A DNA stretch of 64,000 nucleotides from Selenobaculum gibii. GTDB taxonomy: Bacteria > Bacillota > Negativicutes > ICN-92133. The translations under genes were made by a program, and so were the position numbers. Within the stretch, counting starts at the first letter, position 1. Every line of letters begins with the position of its first letter. The notes under the pieces are model-generated. The model searched no databases. It was not told the origin of the DNA and worked only from the letters and a program-made list of their open reading frames with translations. The DNA lies in assembly GCF_030273445.1 (NCBI RefSeq), contig NZ_CP120678.1, positions 1,217,501 through 1,281,500 of the forward strand. Reading direction: 5' to 3'. Positions 55,017 through 63,213 of this stretch are shown piece after piece.

Positions 55017-55984
55017 AACATTTTGCGCAAAGCATTATTTTTGAATAGATTTCCTTGCTCAATGTACCGGCGTACCATTTTTTCAGATTTATGTCTAGTT
55101 TGTTGCATAATAGTCCGTTCATCTACATTATGTTGGGCGGCACTACTCGCAAAACCCCGTCGTAAGCTATGCCCCGCAAAATCCCTGGAGTCAAATCCGA
55201 GTAATTCCATATATTTTTTTACTAATAATGCTACAGATTTATCTGAAAGATGAGTGTTTTTTAGCTGGTGTTTTTTTGTGAAAGGGCGAAAAATAGGCCC
55301 TGTATGGATATGGCTTTTCTCTATCCATTTTTGCAAAGCTGTGACAGCACAGATATTTCTATCAGAAGCATACGGAATTGCTAAATATTCGCCTTCGCCA
55401 AGCTGATCAGCTTTGGAATTTTTTAATAAAATAATTAAACCTTCTCTGGTGAAAGTCAAATCTTCATATTGAATGTTTACTAGTTCTGAGCGACGAAAAG
55501 CACCGGAAAACCCTAATAAAATTAATGCTTTATCTCTACATTGAATAATATCTTCGGTGTTAAATAACATGGATAATTCAATAATATCTTCAACTAAAAT
55601 AGGAGCTTTGCCTTGCTGCATAGTTCCTTTTTCTCTTTTTATTGCTTGTAGTGCATTTTTAACTAAATTAGATTTTACAGGATTATTTTCAATGAAGCCG
55701 GCAGCTTTATGGTTTTCAGAAATGGCAGTTAATCGACGAGATATAGTATTGGATTTTGCATGATCGGCTAAATCATTAATATAATTTACAATAGTCTCTT
55801 CTGTAGCACCTAATGCATCTACATTATGATATTTACACCATTGATAAAAGTCCCGCCAATCACTTTCATATGCTGATAAAGTGTTTTTTGCTAAAACACT
55901 TTGCATACGTTTTTTACTTTTTTGAGATAAGTTTTTATTGTTTAAAATGCTAGAATTATCTTTTAGAAAAAAATTGTCATTCAT
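55013..55984 (-). CDS. Tyrosine-type site-specific recombinase
   Basis: 323 residues, intact. SAM-like core-binding domain at ~30-120 (KNTLSAYESDWRDFYQWC), catalytic domain after ~128. The active-site set is complete: Arg164 in F-R-R-S-E-L, a Lys near 188-191, H-S-L-R-R (His272, Arg275), His298 and nucleophile Tyr307 in V-R-R-Y-I-E-Q. It is a XerC/D-like integrase of the stand-alone type found in many bacteria. It lies on the minus strand at the break of the tepA-ylzJ-spoIIIE order, suggesting it entered here. A GAGG site precedes the start. Confidence 0.92.
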   Translation of the reverse strand: MNDNFFLKDNSSILNNKNLSQKSKKRMQSVLAKNTLSAYESDWRDFYQWCKYHNVDALGATEETIVNYINDLADHAKSNTISRRLTAISENHKAAGFIENNPVKSNLVKNALQAIKREKGTMQQGKAPILVEDIIELSMLFNTEDIIQCRDKALILLGFSGAFRRSELVNIQYEDLTFTREGLIILLKNSKADQLGEGEYLAIPYASDRNICAVTALQKWIEKSHIHTGPIFRPFTKKHQLKNTHLSDKSVALLVKKYMELLGFDSRDFAGHSLRRGFASSAAQHNVDERTIMQQTRHKSEKMVRRYIEQGNLFKNNALRKMF

Positions 55985-56200
55985 TAAATAGCCTCATTTA
56001 TATAAAATAATATAAAAAAATATATATTTCTATTTGATTTTTATATAATCCATATTGTGGATAAATGTATAATTGATTGAACAAAGAGATTATTTATATT
56101 CAATAAAAAATCTTTTTGTTATAAAATAGTATAGCATAATTTAATATATTTTTTAATATTATAATTTAATAAACTTTCTAGAGATAAAGGGGGGCGAGTT
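55985..56200. other. AT-rich intergenic region with one DnaA box
   Basis: 216 bases, almost only A and T. Bases 56056-56064 (TGTGGATAA) are a perfect DnaA box (TTATCCACA) on the minus strand; a single copy does not make an origin. Promoters for the divergent recombinase and deacetylase genes must lie here but I could not choose them. A CATAATTTA at ~56133 matches a sigma-K -10 but lacks its -35. Confidence 0.4.
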
Positions 56201-56902
56201 TTGATAATAAGTTTGCGTATTTCTAAAATCAAAAAGATTGTATTAGCTTTAAGTGTGCTATTTTTCTTATCTGCATTACCTTTTTCTCATAAATTCTTAG
56301 TTGAAAATAGTAGTAATAAGGAGCCAATTTTCCACGGTGATACAACAAAACAAAGGGTGGCCTTTGGGTGTAATGTTTTTTGGGGAGAAGAATATATACC
56401 AAAAATGTTAGAAGTCTTAGAATCTCATAATGTACATATTACTTTTTTTATTGGCGGAACTTGGGCGAAGAAAAATCCGGATATGCTTAAATTGATTGCA
56501 TCTAAAGGACATGAAATTGCGAATCATTCGTATAGTCATCCGCATCCTAATAATTTAAATAAAGAAAAAAATAAAGAAGAAATTCAAAAGGCTGAAGATA
56601 TTATCAATGAAATAACACAAGTAAAAACCAAATTATATGCACCACCATATGGAGAATATAACAATACAGTAATTAATGCAGCGGAAGAACTTGGTTATCC
56701 GCTAATGATGTGGACAGTAGATACCGTAGATTGGAAGAGACCTCCTCCTTCGGTTATAAAGAATCGTGTAATGAAAAAACTCTCAAATGGCGCATTAATT
56801 TTAATGCATCCTACAGAACCAACTGTCCAGGCGTTGCCGGAGCTTATTGAAGAAATACTAGCCCAAGGATACAATATAGAGCCAATATCAGATATCTTAT
56901 AA
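56201..56902 (+). CDS. Polysaccharide deacetylase-like protein (PdaB/YlxY type)
   Basis: 233 residues with an N-terminal membrane anchor (~12-30) and a NodB domain. The first catalytic motif, normally F-D-V-N-W-G-E-E or TFDDG, reads C-N-V-F-W-G-E-E, with Asn58 where the Asp should be. Metal-binding His109 and His113 in N-H-S-Y-S-H-P-H are present, as are YAPPYGEYN, WTVDTVDW and LILMHPT. Possible spore-cortex or wall-associated enzyme with altered or lost activity. TTG start behind AAAGGGGGG. The next gene is a wall amidase. Confidence 0.85.
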   Translation: MIISLRISKIKKIVLALSVLFFLSALPFSHKFLVENSSNKEPIFHGDTTKQRVAFGCNVFWGEEYIPKMLEVLESHNVHITFFIGGTWAKKNPDMLKLIASKGHEIANHSYSHPHPNNLNKEKNKEEIQKAEDIINEITQVKTKLYAPPYGEYNNTVINAAEELGYPLMMWTVDTVDWKRPPPSVIKNRVMKKLSNGALILMHPTEPTVQALPELIEEILAQGYNIEPISDIL

Positions 56903-56936
56903 GAAATAAAAGTGCTTAATTTACATAATATTCTTA

Positions 56937-56965
56937 TTGAAAAAAAACACTAATTAAGATATACT
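56937..56965 (+). promoter_or_regulatory. Sigma-A-like promoter of the amidase gene
   Basis: TTGAAA (56937-56942), 17 bases, TATACT (56960-56965), 42 bases before the amidase ATG. Confidence 0.65.
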
Positions 56966-57006
56966 TTCTAATGTCTTTAAAAATAAAAAATTAGAAAGTT
57001 AGAGAA

Positions 57007-57780
57007 ATGAAAAAAATATATTATATCTTAATTGTTTGTTTTATTGCATCGAATTTTGGATTAAATGATGCATATGCTTCTTCTCTAAATAATGAAAATA
57101 TAAATCAAGCTAAAGTACAAATATCAAGTTTTTTAGAGAAAGTAGCAAAAACGTTTTTGGAAAATTTAAAGAAAGAATATTTAAATAGTGATGTTAAATT
57201 AAATGAAAAAAATGAGAGCTTAGCTGGTAAGAAAATACTAATTGATCCTGGACATGGAGGAACAAATCCCGGTGCTGTATCTTATGGCTTTCGAGAAGTT
57301 GATAATAACTTAGCAGTCTCATTAAAGTTGAAAACTTTATTAGAAAAACAAGGAGCAAATGTTCTCTTAACTAGGTATGAAGATGAGAATATAGCAGAGC
57401 GAGGAAGCTCTTTGCGTGAAGAATTACAAGCTAGAGTAGATATTAGTCGTGAGTACCAACCAGATATTTTTGTAAGTATTCATACGAATTCAAATGAAAA
57501 TCCAAATATTCAAGGGGCAATGACTTTTTACTATGATGAAGAGTCAAAAAAATTAGCTAATTCTATTCAAACTGGCTTGATTAATTCTATCAAAGCTACA
57601 GACAAAGGAATTGCTAAAGAGAATTTTTATGTTTTACGAAACTCAGAAATTCCTGCTGTTTTAGTAGAAATGGGCTTTATTACAAATAAAAATGAGGCAG
57701 AAAAGCTAAACTCAGATAATTATCGTGACTTAATCGCGCAAGGTATTAGTAAAGGCATCTCGGAGTATTTCTCAAAATAA
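57007..57780 (+). CDS. N-acetylmuramoyl-L-alanine amidase (CwlD-like, Amidase_3)
   Basis: 257 residues with a signal peptide ending near AYASS (~residue 25). After a helical linker (30-75) comes the zinc amidase: ILIDPGHGGTNPGAVSYGFREVDNNLAVSLKLKTLLEKQGANVLLTR, DIFVSIHTNSNENPNIQGAMTFYY and the C-terminal catalytic Glu in VLVEMGFITN. CwlD in spore formers makes muramic lactam for the cortex together with PdaA; pairing with the deacetylase-like gene upstream fits that, but it is inference. Ends at a strong terminator. Confidence 0.92.
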   Translation: MKKIYYILIVCFIASNFGLNDAYASSLNNENINQAKVQISSFLEKVAKTFLENLKKEYLNSDVKLNEKNESLAGKKILIDPGHGGTNPGAVSYGFREVDNNLAVSLKLKTLLEKQGANVLLTRYEDENIAERGSSLREELQARVDISREYQPDIFVSIHTNSNENPNIQGAMTFYYDEESKKLANSIQTGLINSIKATDKGIAKENFYVLRNSEIPAVLVEMGFITNKNEAEKLNSDNYRDLIAQGISKGISEYFSK

Positions 57781-57829
57781 AATGTGCTTGTAAAGGACGT
57801 CGATCCTTTACAAGCACATTTTTTTTTAT
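57781..57829. terminator. Bidirectional terminator
   Basis: A perfect 17-bp stem (57781-57797 with 57804-57820; core GTGCTTGTAAAGGA) with nine T after it and A-rich sequence before it. It serves the amidase (+) and the converging zinc-ribbon gene (-). Confidence 0.93.
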
Positions 57830-57833
57830 ATGT

Positions 57834-58505
57834 TTATATCATATCATTTTTATTTGAAACAGAAAAAATAAATCCAAGATTTTCTTTATATTTAAATCCA
57901 TACTTTATATTTCCACGAATAGTTTCTGCATTTATGCTTTTTAAATCTTTTACAGTTTCATTAAAGCCTAAATCACGTAAAATTTCCTTTCGGTCATTGA
58001 TAGATAAATCGGAACTAAATGTATCAATAATAATTCCCATTGCCCCTATCAGTTTTACGTTATCTTCTTGTATTGAGCTTGGCTGCCCTATTAATGTTAT
58101 TTGGCGTAAATGATTGCTTTGTGAATTTACTTTTTCAATCAATAAAAGCTTATCTGAAAGTGCATAATGATAGGTATCTTCACTGCCAGTCTTTTTTTCA
58201 ACAGTTCCAATAGACAAATTAATTTTTTCTGCATAATCGTTATCATTAAACTGATTTTTAAACTGTATGTATGATATACCAAGATCGTTTGAAGGGTGAG
58301 TGGAATGATTGCCATTCATAGAGCTTTGAAAATTCATTGCTAGCATCCCGCAGATAAAGATTACAGCAACAGCAATTATGATAAAAATAATATAACTACG
58401 TTTTTTTACGGGCTTTTTTTCTTTCTTTTCTGCTAGTATTCGACCACAATTTGCACACAGGTGCGCATTTTCTGGTACTTGGTAATCGCAATATTTACAT
58501 TTCAT
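57834..58505 (-). CDS. Zinc-ribbon, single-pass membrane protein
   Basis: 223 residues. N-terminal zinc ribbon CKYCDYQVPENAHLCANCG, a basic Lys-rich stretch, one membrane segment (SYIIFIIIAVAVIFICGMLAM) and an extracytoplasmic domain of ~150 residues without a recognised family. I use the start at 58505 because AAGGATG precedes it; two ATGs upstream lie in the ribosome site. Such zinc-ribbon membrane proteins are common in Firmicutes and mostly uncharacterised. Confidence 0.8.
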   Translation of the reverse strand: MKCKYCDYQVPENAHLCANCGRILAEKKEKKPVKKRSYIIFIIIAVAVIFICGMLAMNFQSSMNGNHSTHPSNDLGISYIQFKNQFNDNDYAEKINLSIGTVEKKTGSEDTYHYALSDKLLLIEKVNSQSNHLRQITLIGQPSSIQEDNVKLIGAMGIIIDTFSSDLSINDRKEILRDLGFNETVKDLKSINAETIRGNIKYGFKYKENLGFIFSVSNKNDMI

Positions 58506-58603
58506 TTTTAACATCATCCTTATTTATAATATTTTAATCATTATTATAACAAATTCTTTATTATTTTGCTTTAGTTATATAGTATATATTCTTTATAACT
58601 TTG

Positions 58604-58659
58604 TGATATAATAATAGATAACTTTGGTGAGGGAACAGAGGCTATTAGCAGCCTCTGTT
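58604..58659 (+). promoter_or_regulatory. Extended -10 promoter and leader hairpin of hflX
   Basis: TGATATAAT (58604-58612) is an extended -10 (TGnTATAAT) without a good -35. Then AACAGAGGCT (58634-58643) pairs with AGCCTCTGTT (58650-58659), followed by ATTTCTTC, a possible weak attenuator in the leader. Confidence 0.45.
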
Positions 58660-58685
58660 ATTTCTTCATAATGGAGGCGATACTT

Positions 58686-60473
58686 ATGGACGATATATAT
58701 GGAGATACTGATGGAATAAAAAAGAGTATTTTAGATAATTTAAAAACTCTTTATCAAATGACAATTCCTTCTTATCAAATTATTACTGCTGATTTGGCAA
58801 GAAGTTTATTAGATTTTACAAGGCAATTAAATAAAGAAATTGCCATTTATGTGAACAGACGTGGCAACATTATTAAAATTGCAATTGGTGGCATAAAAAA
58901 TGTAAGTTTACCTGAAATCCGTGTTTCGAATCGCAAATTAAGTGGAGTTAGATGTATCCACACGCACCCTAATGGTGAATCTGATTTAAGTAGTCATGAT
59001 ATATCTGCTTTAAAACATTTGAAATTTGATGTTATGGCAGCTATAGCGGATGATTCACAGAATAATATTATAGTTTCTATTGCATTTTTGACGGGAGAAT
59101 GTGAAGAAAGAGATTCTTTTATAGTAGAAGAAATAAAAAGTTTGTCGATTTCAGCTATTGAACGATTAGACTTAAAGTATTTAACTACAATTATTGATAA
59201 TCGCCTTCTAAATCAATCTAATTTAATCGACTTAAATTTTTCGGAACGAGCAATTTTAGTTGGATTAGAGACAAAAAATAAAAAGATGCATTGGAGTATT
59301 AATGATTCCTTACATGAACTAAGTCAGTTAGCTGAGACTGCTGGTGCAGACGTTATATCTCAAATTCAGCAGAAGAGAGATTTGCCGGATAGCGCATTGT
59401 TTTTAGGAAAAGGGAAAATAGAGGAGTTGCTATTATTAATTCAAGATATACGAGCAACTCTTGTTATTTTTGACGATGAGTTATCACCATCACAACAAAG
59501 AAATATTGAAAATATATTAAATATAAAGGTTTTAGATCGGACAGCGTTAATTTTGGACATATTTGCACAAAGAGCACGTTCCTTTGAAGGAAAGTTGCAA
59601 GTTGAGTTAGCACAAATGCAATACCGCTTACCTAGAATAGGGGGGCAGGGACTCATTTTGTCCAGACTTGGCGGGGGAATAGGAACTAGAGGCCCCGGGG
59701 AGACGAAACTTGAAGTTGATAAAAGAAAAATTCGCAGTCGGATTACAGAGATTGAGCGGCAAATTAGCTTAATAAAAAAACAGCGTTCGTTACAAAGAGA
59801 AAATCGTTCCAAGAGCAATACGCCTACAGTTGCCTTAGTGGGGTATACAAACGCAGGAAAATCAACTCTTTTAAATTTGTTAACGAATGCTAATGTATTT
59901 GCAGAAAATAAACTTTTTGCGACGTTAGATCCTACTACTAGAAAATTGAATTTAGCGAATGCGAAAACAGTACTTTTAACAGATACGGTAGGATTTATTC
60001 AAAAGCTACCACATCAATTGATTTCTGCTTTTAGGGCCACATTAGAAGAGGTTCAAGAGGCTGATTTATTGTTACATGTTGTTGATTGTAGTCATCCTAA
60101 TTATTTAGAGCAAATAAATTCGGTTATGTCCGTTTTAAGTGAATTAAATGTTGATGATAAGCCCATGATTTTGGTATACAATAAATGTGATAAATTGTCG
60201 AGTATACCAACTTATCCAAAAGAAAATGAATTATATATTTCGGCTAAAAATCGTATTGGAATAGATTCTTTATTAAAGCAAATTGAAGAGTTTTTTCTAC
60301 AACAACATCTTGAACTTGAGTTGTTAATTCCATATAATGAAAGCGCATTAATTTCACAATTACATGAAATAGCAGTTGTACAAAAAATTGAATATGTTGA
60401 ATTAGGAAACTTAGTACAAGTTTCTATTCCTAGTGAGTATTTAGCAAAGTATGAGAAGTATAAAAACATATAG
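58686..60473 (+). CDS. hflX: GTPase HflX with N-terminal JAMM-like domain
   Basis: 595 residues, ~170 longer than E. coli HflX. Residues 1-~180 hold a motif His92-x-His94-Pro95 ... Ser102-x-x-Asp105 (HTHPNGESDLSSHD), the same spacing as RadC/JAMM metallo-domains. Then the HflX N-terminal subdomain (ETAGADVISQIQQKRDLPDSALFLGKGKI), the glycine-rich linker (LSRLGGGIGTRGPGETKLE) and the GTPase with P-loop GYTNAGKS (386-393), DTVGF and NKCD. HflX splits stalled or hibernating 70S ribosomes. I start at 58686 after GGAGG. Next is ynbB as in B. subtilis ynbA-ynbB. Confidence 0.93.
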   Translation: MDDIYGDTDGIKKSILDNLKTLYQMTIPSYQIITADLARSLLDFTRQLNKEIAIYVNRRGNIIKIAIGGIKNVSLPEIRVSNRKLSGVRCIHTHPNGESDLSSHDISALKHLKFDVMAAIADDSQNNIIVSIAFLTGECEERDSFIVEEIKSLSISAIERLDLKYLTTIIDNRLLNQSNLIDLNFSERAILVGLETKNKKMHWSINDSLHELSQLAETAGADVISQIQQKRDLPDSALFLGKGKIEELLLLIQDIRATLVIFDDELSPSQQRNIENILNIKVLDRTALILDIFAQRARSFEGKLQVELAQMQYRLPRIGGQGLILSRLGGGIGTRGPGETKLEVDKRKIRSRITEIERQISLIKKQRSLQRENRSKSNTPTVALVGYTNAGKSTLLNLLTNANVFAENKLFATLDPTTRKLNLANAKTVLLTDTVGFIQKLPHQLISAFRATLEEVQEADLLLHVVDCSHPNYLEQINSVMSVLSELNVDDKPMILVYNKCDKLSSIPTYPKENELYISAKNRIGIDSLLKQIEEFFLQQHLELELLIPYNESALISQLHEIAVVQKIEYVELGNLVQVSIPSEYLAKYEKYKNI

Positions 60474-60499
60474 TATAGTAAGTGAGGTCTAAATAATTT

Positions 60500-61750
60500 A
60501 TGTATCCATTTTCAGAAAAAATTTTATTAACGAAACAACAATCCCTAATAGCATGTCGATCTTATTTTGAACGCGTTGAAGAAATTGCAGAAAAAAATAC
60601 ATTGAAAGTTCTAAATACATTACGTAAGCACAAAATTGCTGAGCATCATTTTCACACTACATCAGGCTATGCTTATAGTGATGCTGGAAGAGAAAAATTA
60701 GAACTTGTATGGGCTGATATATGCGGCGCAGAAAAGGCATTAGTTAGAACTCAATTTGTATCCGGAACTCATGCATTAGCATCTGTTTTATTTGGAATAT
60801 TGCGTCCAGGAGATGAGTTGCTATCCATAACGGGAACTCCATATGATACTATGCAAACGGTTATTGGATATCATGAGGAATCGGCAGGATCATTAAAAGA
60901 ATTTGGAATTTCATATAATGAAGTTCCAATGAAAAATGATAAAGTGGATTTAGAGGCTGTAAAAAAAGCAATTCATTCGAATACAAAGATGGTATTAATT
61001 CAAAGATCAAGAGGATATAGTTTACGAGCACCACTAACAATTGATGATATTGAAAAAATATGTACGTTTGTAAAATCAATTAAACATGATTGCATATGTT
61101 TTGTTGATAATTGTTATGGCGAGTTTGTTGATATAAGTGAACCAACCGCAGTTGGAGCAGATATTATGGCAGGGTCACTAATTAAAAATCCTGGTGGTGG
61201 TATTGCACCAACAGGAGGATATGTTGCGGGAAAAGCTGAATTAGTAGATTTAGTGTCTTATCGTTTAACTGCACCAGGAATCGGTAGTGAGTTAGGTGCA
61301 TCATTAGTAGATAATAGATTACTTTTCCAAGGTCTATTTTTGGCTCCGCATGTTGTTGCCCAGGCAATAAAAGGCGCAATTTTTGCTGCTGAATTTTTTA
61401 CTAAGTTAGGATATTATACATTGCCAGAAACAAGTGCGATTCGTAGCGATATTATTCAAGCAATTCAATTAAATAATAAAGAAAAAATGATAGCGTTCTG
61501 TCAAGGTTTGCAGAGATTTTCACCAGTAGATGCACATGTGAGTCCGGAACCTTGGGATATGCCAGGCTATTCTGATCAAGTAATTATGGCTGCTGGGACT
61601 TTTGTGCAAGGTGCGTCTATCGAATTAAGTGCTGATGGACCGATGCGAGCTCCGTATATTGTATATTTGCAAGGTGGTCTTACATTTGAGCACAGTATTA
61701 TTGGAATAATGGGTGCTGCTCAAGCAATAGAAGATATACATAATAGTTGA
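60500..61750 (+). CDS. Methionine gamma-lyase family PLP protein (YnbB, aluminium-resistance type)
   Basis: 416 residues, PLP fold type I, matching the Firmicutes YnbB family annotated as aluminium-resistance or methionine gamma-lyase-like. Blocks: HHFHTTSGYAYSDAGREKLELVWADICGAEKALVRTQFVSGTHALASVLFGILRPGDEL, FVDNCYGEFVD, and the PLP lysine in MAGSLIKNPGGGIAPTGGYVAG. Enzymatic reaction not known for certain. Placed right after hflX, as in Bacillus. Confidence 0.92.
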   Translation: MYPFSEKILLTKQQSLIACRSYFERVEEIAEKNTLKVLNTLRKHKIAEHHFHTTSGYAYSDAGREKLELVWADICGAEKALVRTQFVSGTHALASVLFGILRPGDELLSITGTPYDTMQTVIGYHEESAGSLKEFGISYNEVPMKNDKVDLEAVKKAIHSNTKMVLIQRSRGYSLRAPLTIDDIEKICTFVKSIKHDCICFVDNCYGEFVDISEPTAVGADIMAGSLIKNPGGGIAPTGGYVAGKAELVDLVSYRLTAPGIGSELGASLVDNRLLFQGLFLAPHVVAQAIKGAIFAAEFFTKLGYYTLPETSAIRSDIIQAIQLNNKEKMIAFCQGLQRFSPVDAHVSPEPWDMPGYSDQVIMAAGTFVQGASIELSADGPMRAPYIVYLQGGLTFEHSIIGIMGAAQAIEDIHNS

Positions 61751-61778
61751 AAAATTACATAGATTTAGATAAATTTTT

Positions 61779-61820
61779 ACATTAGTTCCGATAATGATAA
61801 ATTATCGGAACTAATGTTTT
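61779..61820 (+). terminator. Hairpin terminator after ynbB
   Basis: A perfect 17-bp stem (61779-61795 with 61801-61817; core TTAGTTCCGATAAT), followed by TTTT. Confidence 0.85.
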
Positions 61821-62073
61821 GTGGATTTTTAAAGCCATATATAACCATATAAGATCTGCTTAAAATCTATATTTATAAGGAACTTCTTTCTTTTTAAGCT
61901 TTTATTTGGTTTCGCGGGCAAAATGAGGGCAAATAAAAAAGCCGACACTGCATATTTTTACTTGTAGTGTCGGCTTTTTACATTTACGCCGTGATCAGAG
62001 CGATTAAAATCGCTACTTATCCCTATATCTCTTTAAGATATAGTTAAAAAATGCGAAAACGATATGATTTTTA
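61821..62073. other. Intergenic region with a bidirectional terminator and possible integrase tail
   Basis: Bases 61935-61949 pair with 61966-61980 (core AAAAGCCGACACT), T-rich on both sides. Just before it, the minus strand reads F-I-C-P-H-F-A-R-E-T-K-stop, reminiscent of the end of phage integrases (F-A-P-x-F-A-P), but too short to be sure. Small palindromes AGCGAT-TAAA-ATCGCT at ~62000 and CTATATCT/AGATATAG at ~62022 are also present. I see no gene. Confidence 0.45.
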
Positions 62074-62265
62074 TTAAGTAACGTTTTCTCTGCCAAATAA
62101 TTTTAGACACCAAATACCTGAGATCCCAACTAAAACATAAATTATTCTGCTTAATAATGAACTTTGCCCACCAAACAAAGTAGCAACTACATCAAACTGA
62201 AATATACCAATTAAAAACCAGTTTATAGCACCTATTATAACTAAAACTAAGGCTAATCTATCCAT
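62074..62265 (-). CDS. DUF378-family membrane protein
   Basis: 63 residues: MDRLALVLVIIGAINWFLIG, then F-D-V-V-A-T-L-F-G-G and a second membrane helix (RIIYVLVGISGIWCLKLF). This is the two-helix DUF378 (YuzA) pattern, with the typical G-A-I-N-W motif. No known function. TAAGGAG on the minus strand precedes the ATG. Confidence 0.92.
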   Translation of the reverse strand: MDRLALVLVIIGAINWFLIGIFQFDVVATLFGGQSSLLSRIIYVLVGISGIWCLKLFGRENVT

Positions 62266-62772
62266 GAGAATTCAACTCCTTAAATTTATACTAAAAATAA
62301 TATGTTCAAAAAAATAAATATAAATTCAAAAACATTTTATTTAAGTAACATTTCATTGATAAATCATATTAAAATATTCTTATACTACTCTTTTTAATTT
62401 TAATTATTAAAAAAAATATTCCTACCTTATTTAAGCTTTCTCCAGCGTATATCTCAACTGTATGGAAGCAAAAAAGCCTGTATTGCGTAAAGTTTGTTCA
62501 CTCCATATCTGCGACTCTATATAAATCTAGGCATTGATACTAATTTGTTAATGTAACAATAACAAAAAAGGCTCTAGCAAAATGCTAGAACCTCAATATT
62601 CAGTTGTACGCCTTGTACGATTTAGATATACACACACGACTAAAGAATTCAAATTAAACTATATTTACAGTAAAATCAATTTCGTATTATTATTGACGAT
62701 TGCCTTTTTATTGTTTATGTAGAATAGAAAAAGATACCAAACATAAATTAATTTGTGTTTGGTATCCTTTTT
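62266..62772. other. Gene-poor region with terminators and short coding remnants
   Basis: About 500 bases with no complete gene. Minus-strand remnants include a ~30-residue open piece at 62430-62525 (...NTGFFASIQLRYTLEKA-stop) and a piece ending at 62593 (VYLNRTRRTTEY-stop) directly before a terminator. Both lack starts and I cannot identify them. The rest is A/T-rich and unstructured by eye. Confidence 0.4.
62565..62593 (-). terminator. Minus-strand terminator
   Basis: GGCTCTAGC and GCTAGAACC (one mismatch) with an A-run at 62565-62570, i.e. T-run on the minus strand. It ends a short coding remnant. Confidence 0.7.
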
Positions 62773-62776
62773 TTAA
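62731..62776. terminator. Bidirectional terminator
   Basis: GATACCAAAC (62733-62742) pairs with GTTTGGTATC (62757-62766), with seven T after it and an A-rich stretch before it. On the minus strand it lies just after the small gene at 62773. Confidence 0.75.
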
Positions 62777-63033
62777 TTCCAAGTATTAAATTTTATTTTT
62801 TCTTTTAGGCCTAAATCAAGTACAGTCACGAAACGTCTTCGTGGAACTTCTATTACAATACTACGTTCTACCCTAACTGATAATATATACTGATTTGAAT
62901 TAACCTCACCTATAACGAATTGTATTAATGGGTTATAACTCAAAATTAAAACAATAAACATCATACTCTCTGAAAAAAAGGAATAAAATTTCGACTTGTT
63001 TTCATATTTTATATTTTTAACAAAACCCTCCAA
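62773..63033 (-). CDS. Hypothetical small protein, uncertain
   Basis: Open frame of 86 codons. One hydrophobic stretch (MMFIVLILSYNPLIQFVIG), then a beta-like segment rich in Arg and Val (YILSVRVERSIVIEVPRRRFVTVL). The TTG start lies inside its own GGAGGG, and the first ATG downstream is 21 codons in, so the start is unclear. A terminator directly follows the stop. No family recognised; may be a fragment. Confidence 0.35.
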   Translation of the reverse strand: MEGFVKNIKYENKSKFYSFFSESMMFIVLILSYNPLIQFVIGEVNSNQYILSVRVERSIVIEVPRRRFVTVLDLGLKEKIKFNTWN

Positions 63034-63120
63034 TGAGCTTATATACTATAACATTAAACAATCATTATAGCAAGTAAATAAATTCCATTCATATTTTCGA
63101 TATTAATAAAATAACAGATA

Positions 63121-63147
63121 AATAAAAATCCACCAGCTTAGCTGGTG
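63121..63147 (-). terminator. Minus-strand terminator after the phage-like gene
   Basis: CACCAGC (63131-63137) and GCTGGTG (63141-63147), with AATAAAAATC on the left, which reads GATTTTTATT downstream of the stem on the minus strand. Confidence 0.75.
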
Positions 63148-63213
63148 ATATTCAGGCTACTTTACCAGCAACGCCAGCAATGACGTCCTACAGCCGCATA
63201 AGTTTATTACTTG

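Noticed and set aside
56056-56064. Perfect DnaA box as sign of a replication origin
   Set aside because: Only one box, no dnaA/dnaN nearby, and A/T-rich sequence makes a single chance match possible.
56133-56141. CATAATTTA as a sigma-K -10 before the deacetylase-like gene
   Set aside because: There is no AC-containing -35 at the required 16-base distance.
62430-62525. Minus-strand peptide ending N-T-G-F-F-A-S-I-Q-L-R-Y-T as the last strand of an outer-membrane barrel
   Set aside because: Only about 30 residues after a stop codon; the terminal residue is Ala, not the aromatic usual for barrels. It cannot be supported.
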